The notes: a model not told the origin generated them from the letters alone. Positions 1 through 10,808 are shown, counted from the first letter of the stretch. The stretch is DNA of 64,000 nt from Leishmania infantum JPCM5 (GCF_000002875.2 NC_009393.2:477001-541000); one strand, 5' to 3'. Numbers and translations are program-made.

Positions 1-611
1 AGCCGTGCCGCATCACCCGCCTCCTCCGTCTCTGCACTGGCAGCGCTTTCTCCCTCTGTTTGTGCCGCTGCTGCGGCGTCCAGCGGTGCGGCCCAGTGGT
101 CAAGGAAGACGCGAAGCACGGGTTCCACAACGCGGGTGTAGTGGCGCAGCAGTTGGGTCTCTTTCGGCAAGTCTCGCGCAGCGGCGGCGGCCATAACGGC
201 GTCGCCGACACTTCGCGGCGCCCGCTTCACGTCGGCGACGTCATTCGTGCACCCTGCTGCATCACTGCCTTCGTCCTCCTCACTGAAGGGCCAGTGAAAG
301 AACACAAAGAAGAAGAGGGAGTACGTGAGGGCCACCTCCATCGCCGTCTCGTAGCGCTGACCACGGACCGACACCTGCACACGATGCTCACTGGCAACGG
401 TTGGTGGGATGGGGAGGACCGGATCCTCAGCAGGTTCCTGGGCAGAGCTGCTTGGTGAGCATCCGTCACGTGGCTGCGGCGCCGCGAGGAGGAAAGGAAG
501 CAGCTCCGACAGAATGTCCGCTACACACAGCGGCTCGGGTGGCAGAAATGAAGATGGAGGAGCGCTGCTCTGGCGATGCGGCGCAGCGGGCATGTGGATG
601 CGTGACTCCAT
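1..611 (-). CDS. Partial conserved hypothetical protein, C-terminal part off the left edge
   Basis: An uninterrupted reading frame starts at an ATG at 609-611 and runs about 203 codons to the left edge without a stop, so its end lies outside the window. It is strongly GC3-biased like the neighbouring genes. The N-terminus is Pro/Ser/Ala-rich. A hydrophobic stretch, VALTYSLFFFVFFHWPF, lies around residues 95-111 and could be a membrane segment. It is followed by acidic and alanine-rich sequence and an amphipathic helix-like stretch (LLRHYTRVVEPVLRVFLDHW). I do not recognise the family. It is the next gene downstream of the helicase in the transcription direction. Confidence 0.6.
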   Translation of the reverse strand, partial: MESRIHMPAAPHRQSSAPPSSFLPPEPLCVADILSELLPFLLAAPQPRDGCSPSSSAQEPAEDPVLPIPPTVASEHRVQVSVRGQRYETAMEVALTYSLFFFVFFHWPFSEEDEGSDAAGCTNDVADVKRAPRSVGDAVMAAAAARDLPKETQLLRHYTRVVEPVLRVFLDHWAAPLDAAAAAQTEGESAASAETEEAGDAAR

Positions 612-1379
612 AGGCTTCGAAGGAAACGTGAGGAGGAAGAGAAAGCCCACGTAGTTGAACGCGCGTGTGCGTGTGTGTGTGGGGGGGGAGGAGGGGGGAG
701 GGTCCGACCGTTGCCTTTCACGGGTGCCCGCCCGACACACGGGGAGAGGAGGAAGGAGGAGGGGAGAGGATGCAAACATAAGGCTGATGTCGCGCGATAT
801 GTGAGACATGACGGAGGGCGCTCACACCTTCACACATGCGTCGCGGAGGCAGGCGAGACGACAGGCGAGAGACGGAGACGCGCGGCCATACGTGCGATGC
901 TGGACTCCAAACACACATACCCATACAGAGCCCAGAAACGAACATGCAGGTCACGCCCGCCTCCGTAGACCGGCCAATCTGCCAGATCCTATGTCTTCCC
1001 CCGCTGCCGCCGCCCCTCTCCACCACCACTACACTACCACGTACACGGCCTCTGTGCATCTTGCCTTCTGTTTCAAAGGATTCAGGACTCATGCCCACGT
1101 GTGGGCCAACGCTCTTGGATGCGCCACTTCCTGATGAGCACGAAGTGCGTGCACCCGACATTAGCGTCTGTGCGCTCGCTGTGTGATCACACAATATTTT
1201 CCTGCTCGTGTCTTCTTGCATCATCGGCCGTCTGTAATACAACGCCCCAACGCTCCACATGCGCGCACCGGCTGCGCCACCCGTTCCGCCTCCTTCTTCC
1301 GCCCTGCCCTCCACCATCGCCCAGGGTGTGCGCGACGCACAGGTGCGGCCACCGCACGATCTTTGCGTGCGGGGTGCTC
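612..1379. other. Intergenic spacer between helicase and left-edge gene
   Basis: About 770 bases with no supported gene on either strand. It holds a G-rich tract near 680-705, CA-rich stretches near 910-930 and purine/pyrimidine-biased sequence. It should contain the 3'UTR of the helicase and the trans-splice acceptor of the left-edge gene. Confidence 0.6.
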
Positions 1380-4300
1380 TCACTGCGCGCTGCGGAGGTC
1401 ATCCCGCGCCTGCGCGGCCCCTGCCCGCGCCGTGAGCTCGCTCACGAGGTGAGCCTTGCAGCGGTATGTCAAGCAAGCCGCTCGCGAGCGGCTCGCGCCT
1501 GGCGCGTCCACGATCTCGACGGAGTCTGTCGACGCCTCAAGCAGCACCGGCTCACTCGCTGGTGGCTGTAGGGTAGGATCGCGAGTTTCAGCGTGCGCCA
1601 GCATGCGATACAGCGCCAGGGGGTCCTCATCGTCCGCATCTAGCTGGTGCTCCACTTCCTCCGCCGAGCTATCCACCGTGGTCACTGCATTTGCCGGCGC
1701 CGCAGACGCCATGGCCGCCATGCCCACGGCACGCACGGTGTCGCGGCTCGCAAAACACACGCACAAATCCTGCGCACGCGTCAGCGCGACGTTCAGGCGA
1801 TGCCAGTCTGCCAGAAATCCGAGCCCGTAGCGACCGAGGCGTCGATTTGCGCTGCGCTCCTCCCTGGCAACACCGTCGCTATCATCGCTGTTGCGCTCCT
1901 TCTCCCCTTGCGCCGCGCGCCGCTGCAGCTGCGCCGCGCTCAGCGTCCGCACACAGCTCAGCAGGATGATCCGCTTCTCCTTCCCCTGGAAGCTGTCCAC
2001 TGTCGCCACCTGCACACCACTGTGGCGCTCCTCCTGCGTGAGGGTCGACAGAATCGTCTCCCTCTGCGCAGTGTAGAAGGTGATGATGCCGACATGTGCA
2101 GCCATCTCGCGCACCGTCATCTTGAAGAACGCGCGCAGCTGCCGCATGCAGTCTACCACAGCGGTGGCCTCGCGGCGGTTGAGCAGCGACCGGCCGCGCC
2201 GCCGCTCCATCGGCGAGTCGCGCACGTCCACAAACACAAAGCGTGGGCATCGGCCGAGCTTCTGCGCGATGGTCGCCGGCGCGGCGGTTGGGCTGTCCGG
2301 CGCACGCGACCGCGCAAGCACACTTCGATCGGTGAGCAGCTTCGAGCCGTAGAAGTACTCGTTGGGGAAGGCGGCAATGTCGGGGTGCATGCGGTACTGC
2401 GTGCGCAGCAGAAAGGAGGGGTGGCCGCAGGCGAGCAAGCGCACCAGCAGACTGCGCCGCAGCCCGCAGCGGCTCGCCTCCCAAGAGAGCACGGTAGGCT
2501 GCAGCTGGCGGGAGTCGCCGACGAGCACGCTCTTGCTCTTGGCGAGAGCAACCGCCTGCAGCACGGCCGGCTCTGTTCCCTGCGACGCCTCGTCCACGAT
2601 GACCACGTCGAAGGCGATTCCTTGCACCTGGCGGCCGATGTGGTGAAGCGAGCCAAGGGTGGAGAAGACAATGGCGGCGGACTCCAGCGTGTGCGTGCGA
2701 ATTGCGCTGCGCACGGCTGCCCTCCCACTAGCTGTGCCGTTGCCGCCTGCATTGTGGCCTCTGGGGCTCGCAGAGTCCCGCGAGCCGCCGGCCCGCTCGC
2801 CACGCCTGAGACTCTCTGCAGTAGCCGGGGTGCCGCTCAGGTGCCGCTCGACAACGTCGTCGAAGAAGACGGGCTCCTGCAGCCGCAGCACTTCCCTGTC
2901 CACCCTATCTCGCACACCGATGCGCAGCAGTCCGCCGGCGAGCACCGCATGCGCAGGCGGTAGCGCACCACCGGGCGCAGCTCCCCGCAGCTGCTCGCGC
3001 AGCCGCACCACACGCAGCAGCGCCTCATCCACCCCACAGTTCGACGGCGCGCACACCAAGATACGCCGCGCCGTGCCCCACGTACGGCTGAGGTGGTGCA
3101 GCAGGTTTAGCGTCAGCAAACCGATGGTCTGCGTCTTGCCGGTGCCCGGTGGGCCCTCGATCACGAGCATCTCCGGTGCGCGCGGCACAGGCGCCCGTGT
3201 GCTCTGCTCCGCCACCCCGTCGTCCCAGCCAGGACACGCGGCGTACAGCACGGCCACGATGGCGCGAGCCTGCCAGTCGTTGAGCTGCTGCTGCAGGAGC
3301 AGGCGCGCGCGCAGCTGGTCGAGCAGCGGCACGGTGCAAGACGGGCCTGCGGTGGAGAGGAGCGAGTTGGCCCAGCCGCAGAAGGCCACACCGACAGGTG
3401 CCGTGCTGCGCGGGTCGTAGAGAGTTGCGGCGAAGCGGGTACGGTCGATCTTGTGCAGTGCCTCCAGCTCCATCAGCGAGGCGTTGACAGAGGTGAGCTT
3501 CGTGACGTAGAAGGTTGGCGACGATGTCGTGTCGTACGCCATGCGAAATACGTGAGAGAAGCGCAGCGAGGGAGGTCCGTGCCCGCCTGATGATTGCTCC
3601 ACCACCGATGGAGTTGCGCAGAGGTGTGCCGCACGCCCCCCTGGCGACAGCGACTGCACTTCGCACACCTGCACAGCGCAGCCGAGGGTGCGCCAACTAC
3701 GCGGCAGAGTGTCGAGCATCTCGAGGACGCGATGCTCAAGCTCGGCAACGGGGCAGTCGGAGAGAGGGCGCCGCAGCTCGCGCTCGGCCCACTTGGCCAA
3801 AATTGTTTGCAGAGGCAGCAGTACCGCGACGACGTCGCCTTCTGAGAAGGCGGCAGAGAGCCCCTGCTGCGCGGCCGCCACCACCACCGCATGAACAGAC
3901 TTGGGGTGCATGGTCGTCGACGTTGTTGAGCTTCTCTGCGCACTCGAATGGGTGTCTTGCGCCCGTTGCTGCTGCCGCTGCAGATACACGTCGACAGCGG
4001 GGTTGGCGCACGCTCGCACATCAAAGTGCAGAGTTTGCGGACCCGGCATGGCCTCGCCGCTGTGCCCGCGTGACGCCGCGCAGCTGCTCTGCACCGCCAC
4101 ACACGCCGGCGGGATGCCTGGATGCAGCGGCAGCAGACTGTTCCACAGGCCATTCACGGGAGACGGCGATGCCCCTTCGCCCGCTGTCACTGGTGCCGTC
4201 GCGGCTGAGTGACGGTAGTAATGCGACGAGTTCGTGTCGCGTCCGTCGTGTCCCTTACACACATCGTCCAGAAAGTCTTCGTAGTTGCGAATGATGTCGT

Positions 4301-7300
4301 AGCGCAGCTCCAACGCAATGTGCGGCGCGAAGCGCACCGCGTACTCGCTCGCTGCGTCGCCGAAGGGCATCGTGGCAGACGCGTTGAGCGATGCACCACC
4401 AGCGGAGGCGGCGGACCCGTCAAATGAGACCCGCCGAAACCCATCGGACGCAGACACGAACACCTCTGGCAGCACAGGGACTTCAGGAGCCATGCACTGC
4501 GACGCAGGGCCAACGATGTCGTGGACGAGTGGCGGCTGCAGGTGAAGGAGATTCGTGCTGATGGCCACTCGGCGCAGGCGCTCTTGCAGCTGGCGCAGCT
4601 GTTCGGCGTGATGGACCCGGTGCGTGTTGCGGGCATTGATTTCCTGCAGCTTGTGCTGCAGCCGCGTCGGAGCTGCCCGCGCCGTGGTGGACGCCGTCGT
4701 CGACGGGGACGTCTTCGGCGCCTTGGCAAGCGGCGCCGGCGCGGATGCGGGTGATGGTGGTGTGACCGCGCATGGCGAAGCAGGACGTGCAAAGCTGCCG
4801 AGCAGCTGCACCGTGGATGCGGCGACCATCACGTCTTCCTCGTCGCTGTCCACGTTCAGCGCAATCATCGCAGATGAGCCGTTGTCAGCCGGCCGCGGTG
4901 GCACGCTCTTGGGACTGCGCATGTCTGCGCCATCGACGGGCGGCGTACGCTCCCGCTTCACCGCTAAGTGAGCGAGGGATAGGTCCGGGAAGAGTTGCTG
5001 CTGCCGCAGATCACGGCGTGTCGCTGCAACGGCAGAGCTGCCGTGGTCGCTGTGATGAGATACCGTGGTGGTCGGTTTGCGCATGGGGAGACTGACTACA
5101 CCGCCGTCACTGCCGCTCTGCGACACCTCCGACGCCGCGGTGGACCGCTTGACGGCCCGCTGCTGGCCCAACTCCGCCGTCCGCTTCGCCTCGTTCGCGT
5201 GCCGCAAGCGCTCCGCCGCGACGGCCGCCTGCGCCGCCTCCACCTCCTCTCGCCGCAGCGTAGCCTCCTCGAGCTCGAATTGACGGAAGCGGCGCTCCTG
5301 CTCTGCCAGACACTCGTTGATCGTCTGTGTAGCCTGCTCGGTGCAGCGGCGCAGCCACATGGCGCCATTCCGAGTAAGGCACTTCTGCACGTCAGGGCTG
5401 CGTGCGCACAGCTGCACCAGCAGCGGCTGGACCTGCTGCTGAAACTGCACATCGCGCGCAGCCACGGCCGGCGGTAGAGCGTCGCTGATACGCAGCAGCA
5501 CGCTGGCAAGGCTTGCCTGCGGGTACTGCTCCGCCTTGCGAAGCACGTGGATCAAGAGCCGTTGAACAACACTGTGGCGGTGCTGCGCCGACTCCGCCCC
5601 CTTGTCTCGCAGTTGATGCTCGCCCTTCTTCTCTATAGCGCCGCACTGGCCCTCCGCTGCCTCCTCGACTGGCGGATGGGTGCTGCCCACCGCGTGCGTG
5701 GCTGCTTCGCTGAGGGCCAGCATGGGGGCCGTGGGAAGAGCGAGAATAACCTGCTCAGCAAGCGCGCGACGCTGCTCCACGTCCAGCGTCACCACGTCCG
5801 CCAGCAGCGCCGCCATCCACCACCCGCACTGCACTTCCCACTCGCTCATCTGGTCAAAGTGGCACGCGCACAGGAGCACCAGCCATCGGTGCCCCTGTGC
5901 GCGTGCCGTGCTCGTGACGACAGCGTCGTTCATGTCCCACGCCGCATAGGCGCCATCACCAGCAGCAGCAGCCGCGGCGGCTGTGGAGGCCGTAGAGGGA
6001 GGCGGTGGATAGAGGCGCAGCTCCGGCTGCGTAACCACGACGCGTCTCCACACCCACATGGCCGCCTCGGTCGACAGCGTGCGGGAGACGGAGCTCGTGA
6101 CGCCGACGCAGAACACAGCGGTGAGCCGCTCAGCGAGCTTGCCAGCCTCCGCGTCTTCGGCAGCGGCAACACGCAGGGCGAAGAGAAGGCGCAGAAGCGG
6201 CCTTTCCTGCGTCAACGCCCGAGACGCTGCTGCTGCGGCTGCCGAGGCGTAGGCTGCCTCCGTCGGCGCAGAGGGTAGCCTCAGCCACACCCGCTTCAGC
6301 AGTTCCTGCTGCTCTTGAAGCGTGCCTGCCAAGGTGCGCAGGCAGCGCTGCACAACCCACTGAAAGGGTGGCGGCGCGCGCGACATGACCTTTGCTGGGG
6401 ACATGAAGAGCCACTGTGGGCACGGCATCGCGTCCTCCTCCGCCAGAACCGTCAGCGCCCCGCAGAGACTCGCCACAACTTCCGAGAGGGGAAGAGGGCC
6501 GCCACTGATGGCGCTGCCTGCGTGACCGCCGCAGTCTGCCGGAGAGACGGCGCCGCTCTTGCACACCTGCACAATGAGCGTTGGCAGCGTGAGCCACAAA
6601 CGCTGAAGGCACACGCTCGGGACACCGAGCGTGCCGGCTGGCGCAGTGCCACCCCTCCCCTGGGCCGCAGCACCCGCCGCGAACGCGTGCACATCCGCGT
6701 GAAAGAGAAGACGATGCAGGCGCAACGCGTGTGTGCTGCGGGTGTGCACGATGCCGCCAATCGCCAGCGTGAGGAGTTGCGACTCATGCGCCACCAGTGT
6801 GTCGTGCAGGTAAGTGCTACGCACGAGGCGTGGAAGCGCTGTGGCGAGGCTGTCGAGCAGCATAGAGACACCGTACACGGCCTTGTCGAGCACTGCTATG
6901 GCGCTATCCGTGCCGTCCGACGCAGTCGCCGCGCCCCCGGCACTCGGCTTTGCCTTCGCAGCCACCATCGCCTTCGCCCACTGGAACTGTTGCGCCGCAT
7001 TCTTCAACAGCGGCCGCAGCAACCAACCAGCGCATCTCTCCGGCACCCACACCAGCGTTCCTGTGCCGACATCGTCTTGCCCAGTCGCCTTCGTTGTGCC
7101 ACTGCCCTGGTGCTCAGGCGCAGCCGTGCCGGTATGGTCCGCAGAGGATGGCGCAGACGCGTTGGGACCATCGGCCAGCAGGGGTGCTGCTGCCCGCGGC
7201 GTCGGCGGCTCGAGCGCTGCCGCGAACATCCAGAGCCACTCCAGCCGCGCTCTGCGCCACGCCTCCTCCTCCTTGCTGCTCGCAAGACCGCTGGCGTTGT

Positions 7301-8918
7301 CCAGGAGACAGTGCACGAGGACCTTAGCGAGCGCCTTACGTATGGCAGTCGCTGCCACCGCATTCGCCCGTGGCATGCGCGGATTACTGGAAAGAAGAGT
7401 GTTTAGAGGGCCCAGCAGCTGCGTCATGGCCGCCTGCGATGCACAGAACAGATCCCCGCGTGCGGAGGAGCTCCGCAGGTGTCGATGCTGTTGATCTCGC
7501 CACGCCTCGAGTAGCGCGCGATGGATGCCTTGATGCAGTCCTTGCAGTCCGTAGAGCACGAGGCTGCCTCCGAGCAGCAGGACTGTTGCACGGCACTTGC
7601 CCAGTAGGATAGGCATCGATGTGGCAGATGCGCGGTCGACAGTTGCGGTCGATGTCATCGTCAGGGCTTCCACCGCCTTCCCAAAGTGCATGTCCCAGGC
7701 GGTGAGCACCGTGAGCAGGTGGAAGATGCCGTCGACGACGGTGTGAATGCGGTCCTGCATCACGTACTTGACCGCGTCCACGTGCCGCTCCGGGGCCGCG
7801 CTTGCAGTCCACGACGGATGTTCGTGGAGGCTGATAAAGGAAACCTGAGCCGGTAGCACCGACACGTGCTTCAGCGTGCACAGCAGCCGCAGCGAAAAGG
7901 AGAGAAGAGTTGCGAGCGCACGCTCGCCGCCGTCGCTGCTCGACTCGCCCGGCGCTGACGCCTCGTGCTGCGGCGCGGTGCACGTCATCAAGCGAAGCAG
8001 CACATCTCGCGCCCAAACGCGCACGACGCGCAGTGGATGAAACAGAAGCAAGACGAGCGTACCGCGGTAGCCCTCAATCGGCTGCATCACGTATCCGCTC
8101 GTAGACGACTCCGCGAGAACTGCAGGCGGCAGCGTCCATGGAAGCGGCGCTGTCAGGCCGCGCGCGTCTGCCTTCGCTGTGGTGGTGCTGTCCGTCGCTG
8201 TCCCCGCCTTGTATGCGCGGCGGAACTGCATCACCCAGTCAGAACTGCACGCAGCAAGCAACGCGTGTTGGTAGGCGTGAGAGACGAGAGCTGAAGATGG
8301 CAGCCGCGGTGCCGGTCCAGCGGCGTGCGATAGTCCCGAGGCGAGCCACTTGCTGTGGCGCAGCAGTTGCGCAGCCACGTCCAGTAGCTGCGGAGGACGT
8401 GCAGGGGTATCCTCAATTATAGGAGTGAGCTCTGGCACCTTGGTGGAAGTCAGCGACGAGCCAGGCTCAGCGGCTTCTTCGGGACGCGGAGGCGACGCGG
8501 CCCCCTGCTGCCGTCCTTGTACGGGCGGGGCCGCCACGGCGGTGGGCAGACTCACCAGCATCGCGTTCAGCATGGCTACTGGCTGCACCGACAGCGACGC
8601 GCATGCGCTGTCTGTTGCGTTCATGGAGAAGGTCCCTGTAGCGATTCCTGCGCCATGCAGCGCCGCTTCTGTCCCGCTGCTGACACCGCTTGGTAAGATG
8701 GCCATCCACTGTGTCACATACTGCAGCAGTGCGTTCATACAGGCCTCCCGCGAGTGCTCGTCAATGCCGGGCGACGAAGTCGCGTTCGTCGACAGTGTGG
8801 AGGAGGGAGGCTGGGGTGGGACGGGCAGGGAGGCGTTCGATTCCCCAGTGAGAGGAATCCACTGCGGCCAGTGGCTGGGGTCGGCGCACCTCTTTCCGTG
8901 CAAGCTATACGCATTCAT
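1380..8918 (-). CDS. Very large Sen1/Upf1-type superfamily 1 RNA/DNA helicase
   Basis: A 2512-residue protein. The C-terminal third carries a full SF1B helicase set: Walker A GPPGTGKTQT near residue 1921, motif II DEASQGTEP near 2106, motif III GDSRQLQPT near 2138, QYRMHP near 2173, motif V VDSFQGKEK near 2307 and motif VI LNVALTRAQ near 2380. The first ~1500 residues are alanine/leucine-rich helical sequence, like the HEAT-like N-terminus of Sen1. Low-complexity and acidic stretches follow, including LNVDSDEEDVMV near 1385. Size and order fit Sen1 (often labelled tRNA-splicing endonuclease positive effector), which unwinds RNA-DNA hybrids and helps transcription termination; that role is inferred. 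The start is an ATG. A near-identical fragment of the 3' end lies just upstream at 9654-10285. Confidence 0.88.
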   Translation of the reverse strand: MNAYSLHGKRCADPSHWPQWIPLTGESNASLPVPPQPPSSTLSTNATSSPGIDEHSREACMNALLQYVTQWMAILPSGVSSGTEAALHGAGIATGTFSMNATDSACASLSVQPVAMLNAMLVSLPTAVAAPPVQGRQQGAASPPRPEEAAEPGSSLTSTKVPELTPIIEDTPARPPQLLDVAAQLLRHSKWLASGLSHAAGPAPRLPSSALVSHAYQHALLAACSSDWVMQFRRAYKAGTATDSTTTAKADARGLTAPLPWTLPPAVLAESSTSGYVMQPIEGYRGTLVLLLFHPLRVVRVWARDVLLRLMTCTAPQHEASAPGESSSDGGERALATLLSFSLRLLCTLKHVSVLPAQVSFISLHEHPSWTASAAPERHVDAVKYVMQDRIHTVVDGIFHLLTVLTAWDMHFGKAVEALTMTSTATVDRASATSMPILLGKCRATVLLLGGSLVLYGLQGLHQGIHRALLEAWRDQQHRHLRSSSARGDLFCASQAAMTQLLGPLNTLLSSNPRMPRANAVAATAIRKALAKVLVHCLLDNASGLASSKEEEAWRRARLEWLWMFAAALEPPTPRAAAPLLADGPNASAPSSADHTGTAAPEHQGSGTTKATGQDDVGTGTLVWVPERCAGWLLRPLLKNAAQQFQWAKAMVAAKAKPSAGGAATASDGTDSAIAVLDKAVYGVSMLLDSLATALPRLVRSTYLHDTLVAHESQLLTLAIGGIVHTRSTHALRLHRLLFHADVHAFAAGAAAQGRGGTAPAGTLGVPSVCLQRLWLTLPTLIVQVCKSGAVSPADCGGHAGSAISGGPLPLSEVVASLCGALTVLAEEDAMPCPQWLFMSPAKVMSRAPPPFQWVVQRCLRTLAGTLQEQQELLKRVWLRLPSAPTEAAYASAAAAAASRALTQERPLLRLLFALRVAAAEDAEAGKLAERLTAVFCVGVTSSVSRTLSTEAAMWVWRRVVVTQPELRLYPPPPSTASTAAAAAAAGDGAYAAWDMNDAVVTSTARAQGHRWLVLLCACHFDQMSEWEVQCGWWMAALLADVVTLDVEQRRALAEQVILALPTAPMLALSEAATHAVGSTHPPVEEAAEGQCGAIEKKGEHQLRDKGAESAQHRHSVVQRLLIHVLRKAEQYPQASLASVLLRISDALPPAVAARDVQFQQQVQPLLVQLCARSPDVQKCLTRNGAMWLRRCTEQATQTINECLAEQERRFRQFELEEATLRREEVEAAQAAVAAERLRHANEAKRTAELGQQRAVKRSTAASEVSQSGSDGGVVSLPMRKPTTTVSHHSDHGSSAVAATRRDLRQQQLFPDLSLAHLAVKRERTPPVDGADMRSPKSVPPRPADNGSSAMIALNVDSDEEDVMVAASTVQLLGSFARPASPCAVTPPSPASAPAPLAKAPKTSPSTTASTTARAAPTRLQHKLQEINARNTHRVHHAEQLRQLQERLRRVAISTNLLHLQPPLVHDIVGPASQCMAPEVPVLPEVFVSASDGFRRVSFDGSAASAGGASLNASATMPFGDAASEYAVRFAPHIALELRYDIIRNYEDFLDDVCKGHDGRDTNSSHYYRHSAATAPVTAGEGASPSPVNGLWNSLLPLHPGIPPACVAVQSSCAASRGHSGEAMPGPQTLHFDVRACANPAVDVYLQRQQQRAQDTHSSAQRSSTTSTTMHPKSVHAVVVAAAQQGLSAAFSEGDVVAVLLPLQTILAKWAERELRRPLSDCPVAELEHRVLEMLDTLPRSWRTLGCAVQVCEVQSLSPGGRAAHLCATPSVVEQSSGGHGPPSLRFSHVFRMAYDTTSSPTFYVTKLTSVNASLMELEALHKIDRTRFAATLYDPRSTAPVGVAFCGWANSLLSTAGPSCTVPLLDQLRARLLLQQQLNDWQARAIVAVLYAACPGWDDGVAEQSTRAPVPRAPEMLVIEGPPGTGKTQTIGLLTLNLLHHLSRTWGTARRILVCAPSNCGVDEALLRVVRLREQLRGAAPGGALPPAHAVLAGGLLRIGVRDRVDREVLRLQEPVFFDDVVERHLSGTPATAESLRRGERAGGSRDSASPRGHNAGGNGTASGRAAVRSAIRTHTLESAAIVFSTLGSLHHIGRQVQGIAFDVVIVDEASQGTEPAVLQAVALAKSKSVLVGDSRQLQPTVLSWEASRCGLRRSLLVRLLACGHPSFLLRTQYRMHPDIAAFPNEYFYGSKLLTDRSVLARSRAPDSPTAAPATIAQKLGRCPRFVFVDVRDSPMERRRGRSLLNRREATAVVDCMRQLRAFFKMTVREMAAHVGIITFYTAQRETILSTLTQEERHSGVQVATVDSFQGKEKRIILLSCVRTLSAAQLQRRAAQGEKERNSDDSDGVAREERSANRRLGRYGLGFLADWHRLNVALTRAQDLCVCFASRDTVRAVGMAAMASAAPANAVTTVDSSAEEVEHQLDADDEDPLALYRMLAHAETRDPTLQPPASEPVLLEASTDSVEIVDAPGASRSRAACLTYRCKAHLVSELTARAGAAQARDDLRSAQ

Positions 8919-9653
8919 GATTGTCGCCGCCGCTGCGTTCCGTTACGTTGGTGTCGCGGCGACGAGGGTCCGTCTGTGAGCGTGCGCCAGTAAGCGGACA
9001 GGAGTCAGGGACGGGGAGGGGGGAAGGGGCGTGCGTACGCCTGCGACAGCCATCCCCCACCACCCGGCAAAACAAAACAAAGAACTCTGCGGGGGCGGCG
9101 AAGAAGACGGGTGAGAGGAGAGGAATGGCGAGGGGCGTGGCGCGGAGGAGACGCAGAGATGGAGAGACGGCGCCCCCCATACGCGCTTCGACGAGGCTCT
9201 ACCGCATCCGCTTCGACAGTCTCCCGGACGAGCGCGGGGAAGCCTGACAACTACGCACGCACGTGCGTGGCTACCAGAGGGCAGACCCATGTAAGAGTGA
9301 GAGAGGGGGTGCGGCGAGGAGCGCACATATACACACATGTGCATGCTTGTATGCTGTCTGGTTCTTCGTTTCTGTAGCGGTGACGGTGGGCGAGACCGAG
9401 CGGGGGGGGCCGTCCCCCACGCCATCTGCTGACGGATGCCGTTGAAGGGAGGGCCTCGCACACGCATCAGCACACATCCGCCATTAGAGAGAGGCGAAGG
9501 GATTACACAGAGACACGTACTCGCACACGCGCAGAATGCGGCGGACGCATCCGTTCAAGACGTGGGCGGCAGACCTCGCGCGCAACGTTCACTTCTTCAC
9601 CCGCTGCATCTCCTCACTCGAAACAAGGTAAGCCGCTGATGCTGATGCAACTG
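8919..9653. other. Spacer upstream of the helicase
   Basis: No supported gene. GC-rich sequence with pyrimidine tracts on the minus strand suited to a trans-splice acceptor for the helicase. It ends abruptly at the helicase-fragment duplication. Confidence 0.5.
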
Positions 9654-10285
9654 CAGCATGCGATACAGCGCCAGGGGGTCCTCATCGTCCGCATCTAGCT
9701 GGTGCTCCACTTCCTCCGCCGAGCTATCCACCGTGGTCACTGCATTTGCCGGCGCCGCAGACGCCATGGCCACCATGCCCACGGCACGCACGGTGTCGCG
9801 GCTCGCAAAACACACGCACAAATCCTGCGCACGCGTCAGCGCGACGTTCAGGCGATGCCAGTCTGCCAGAAATCCGAGCCCGTAGCGACCGAGGCGTCGA
9901 TTTGCGCTGCGCTCCTCCCTGGCAACACCGTCGCTATCATCGCTGTTGCGCTCCTTCTCCCCTTGCTACAGGCACGGCCGCCTGCATTGTGGCCTCTGGG
10001 GCTCGCAGAGTCCCGCGAGCCGCCGGCCCGCTCGCCACGCCTGAGACTCTCTGCAGTAGCCGGGGTGCCGCTCAGGTGCCGCTCGACAACGTCGTCGAAG
10101 AAGACGGGCTCCTGCAGCCGCAGCACTTCCCTGTCCACCCTATCTCGCACACCGATGCGCAGCAGTCCGCCGGCGAGCACCGCATGCGCAGGCGGTAGCG
10201 CACCACCGGGCGCAGCTCCCCGCAGCTGCTCGCGCAGCCGCACCACACGCAGCAGCGCCTCATCCACCCCACAGTTCGACGGCGC
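9654..10285 (-). pseudogene. Duplicated, internally deleted fragment of the helicase 3' end
   Basis: Two blocks match the intact helicase almost base for base. 9654-9966 equals 1599-1911 (constant offset 8055, one difference noticed: gccgcc versus gccacc near 9770). 9977-10285 equals 2742-3050 (constant offset 7235). About 830 bases (1912-2741), coding for motifs II to V, are missing and replaced by a ~10-base join near 9967-9976. The fragment keeps the motif VI region but has no Walker A, no start and no proper end, so it cannot make a helicase. Near-identity implies a recent event. It directly abuts SIDER2-like sequence on its right, suggesting repeat-associated recombination. Confidence 0.9.
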
Positions 10286-10324
10286 ACGTCGTTGGGTGAG
10301 TGCGCGACGGTATGTTCCGCTGTG

Positions 10325-10808
10325 CTCCTCATCGCGTCTCCCCCTCTGGTGACGGGAGGGCACACATACGCACACCTCTCAGAGCGTGGTGTCTCAGGGC
10401 CCTGTGCGACTCTCCCCGCCCCCCACTCTCTGTGTTAGGGAGGCCAAATACCCCCCCTCTTCTACCTCTGCCAATGCAGAACCCACCTCTGGCGGTGCGT
10501 CGGGACGGCCGACGACAGTGAACACGTCTGCGCCATCCATACGATGGGCAACACGTGTCAGGGTGACTCGAGCGTATGCCTCACACGGCCCACTGATGTG
10601 TGGGGAGGAGCCTGTGTGCCACCCCGAGGGAGAGGGGAGGGGGGATGCACCAGGCGTGGCGACCGGCATGATTGGGGGGCGGCTGTGTGGGGTGGGGGAG
10701 TAGAGCTTGAGACAGGGTCGGTCGTGGGGCGTGGTGTGGCGCTCAGCGCGTGCTGCGCCGCAGAGAAATAAACACGCGCACACACACACATGTTAAAGAG
10801 CAAACAAC
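10325..10808 (+). mobile_element. SIDER2-like retroposon copy, antisense to the transcription unit
   Basis: About 480 bases near-identical, in inverted orientation, to 17484-17967, and matching copies at 33.3, 38.6 and 48.7 kb. The 5' end is judged from the gtgtctcagggccctgtgc stretch near 10389. The 3' end is the gagaaataaac tail followed by CA-rich sequence near 10763-10795. No coding capacity. Assignment to the SIDER family (degenerate short non-LTR retroposons of Leishmania) rests on recall of the family, genomic location and repetition; the repeat itself is seen directly. It shares the extra flank atgttaaagagcaaacaac only with the 17.5-kb copy. Confidence 0.8.

Noticed and set aside
718..1383. 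Long minus-strand frame of 221 codons between the left-edge gene and helicase
   Set aside because: Overlaps the helicase end, has no conserved features and shows the repetitive Arg/Gly/Ser-rich composition of non-coding GC-rich DNA.
1647..2963. 438-codon plus-strand frame inside the helicase
   Set aside because: Exact antisense shadow of the helicase domain, which has all motifs on the minus strand.
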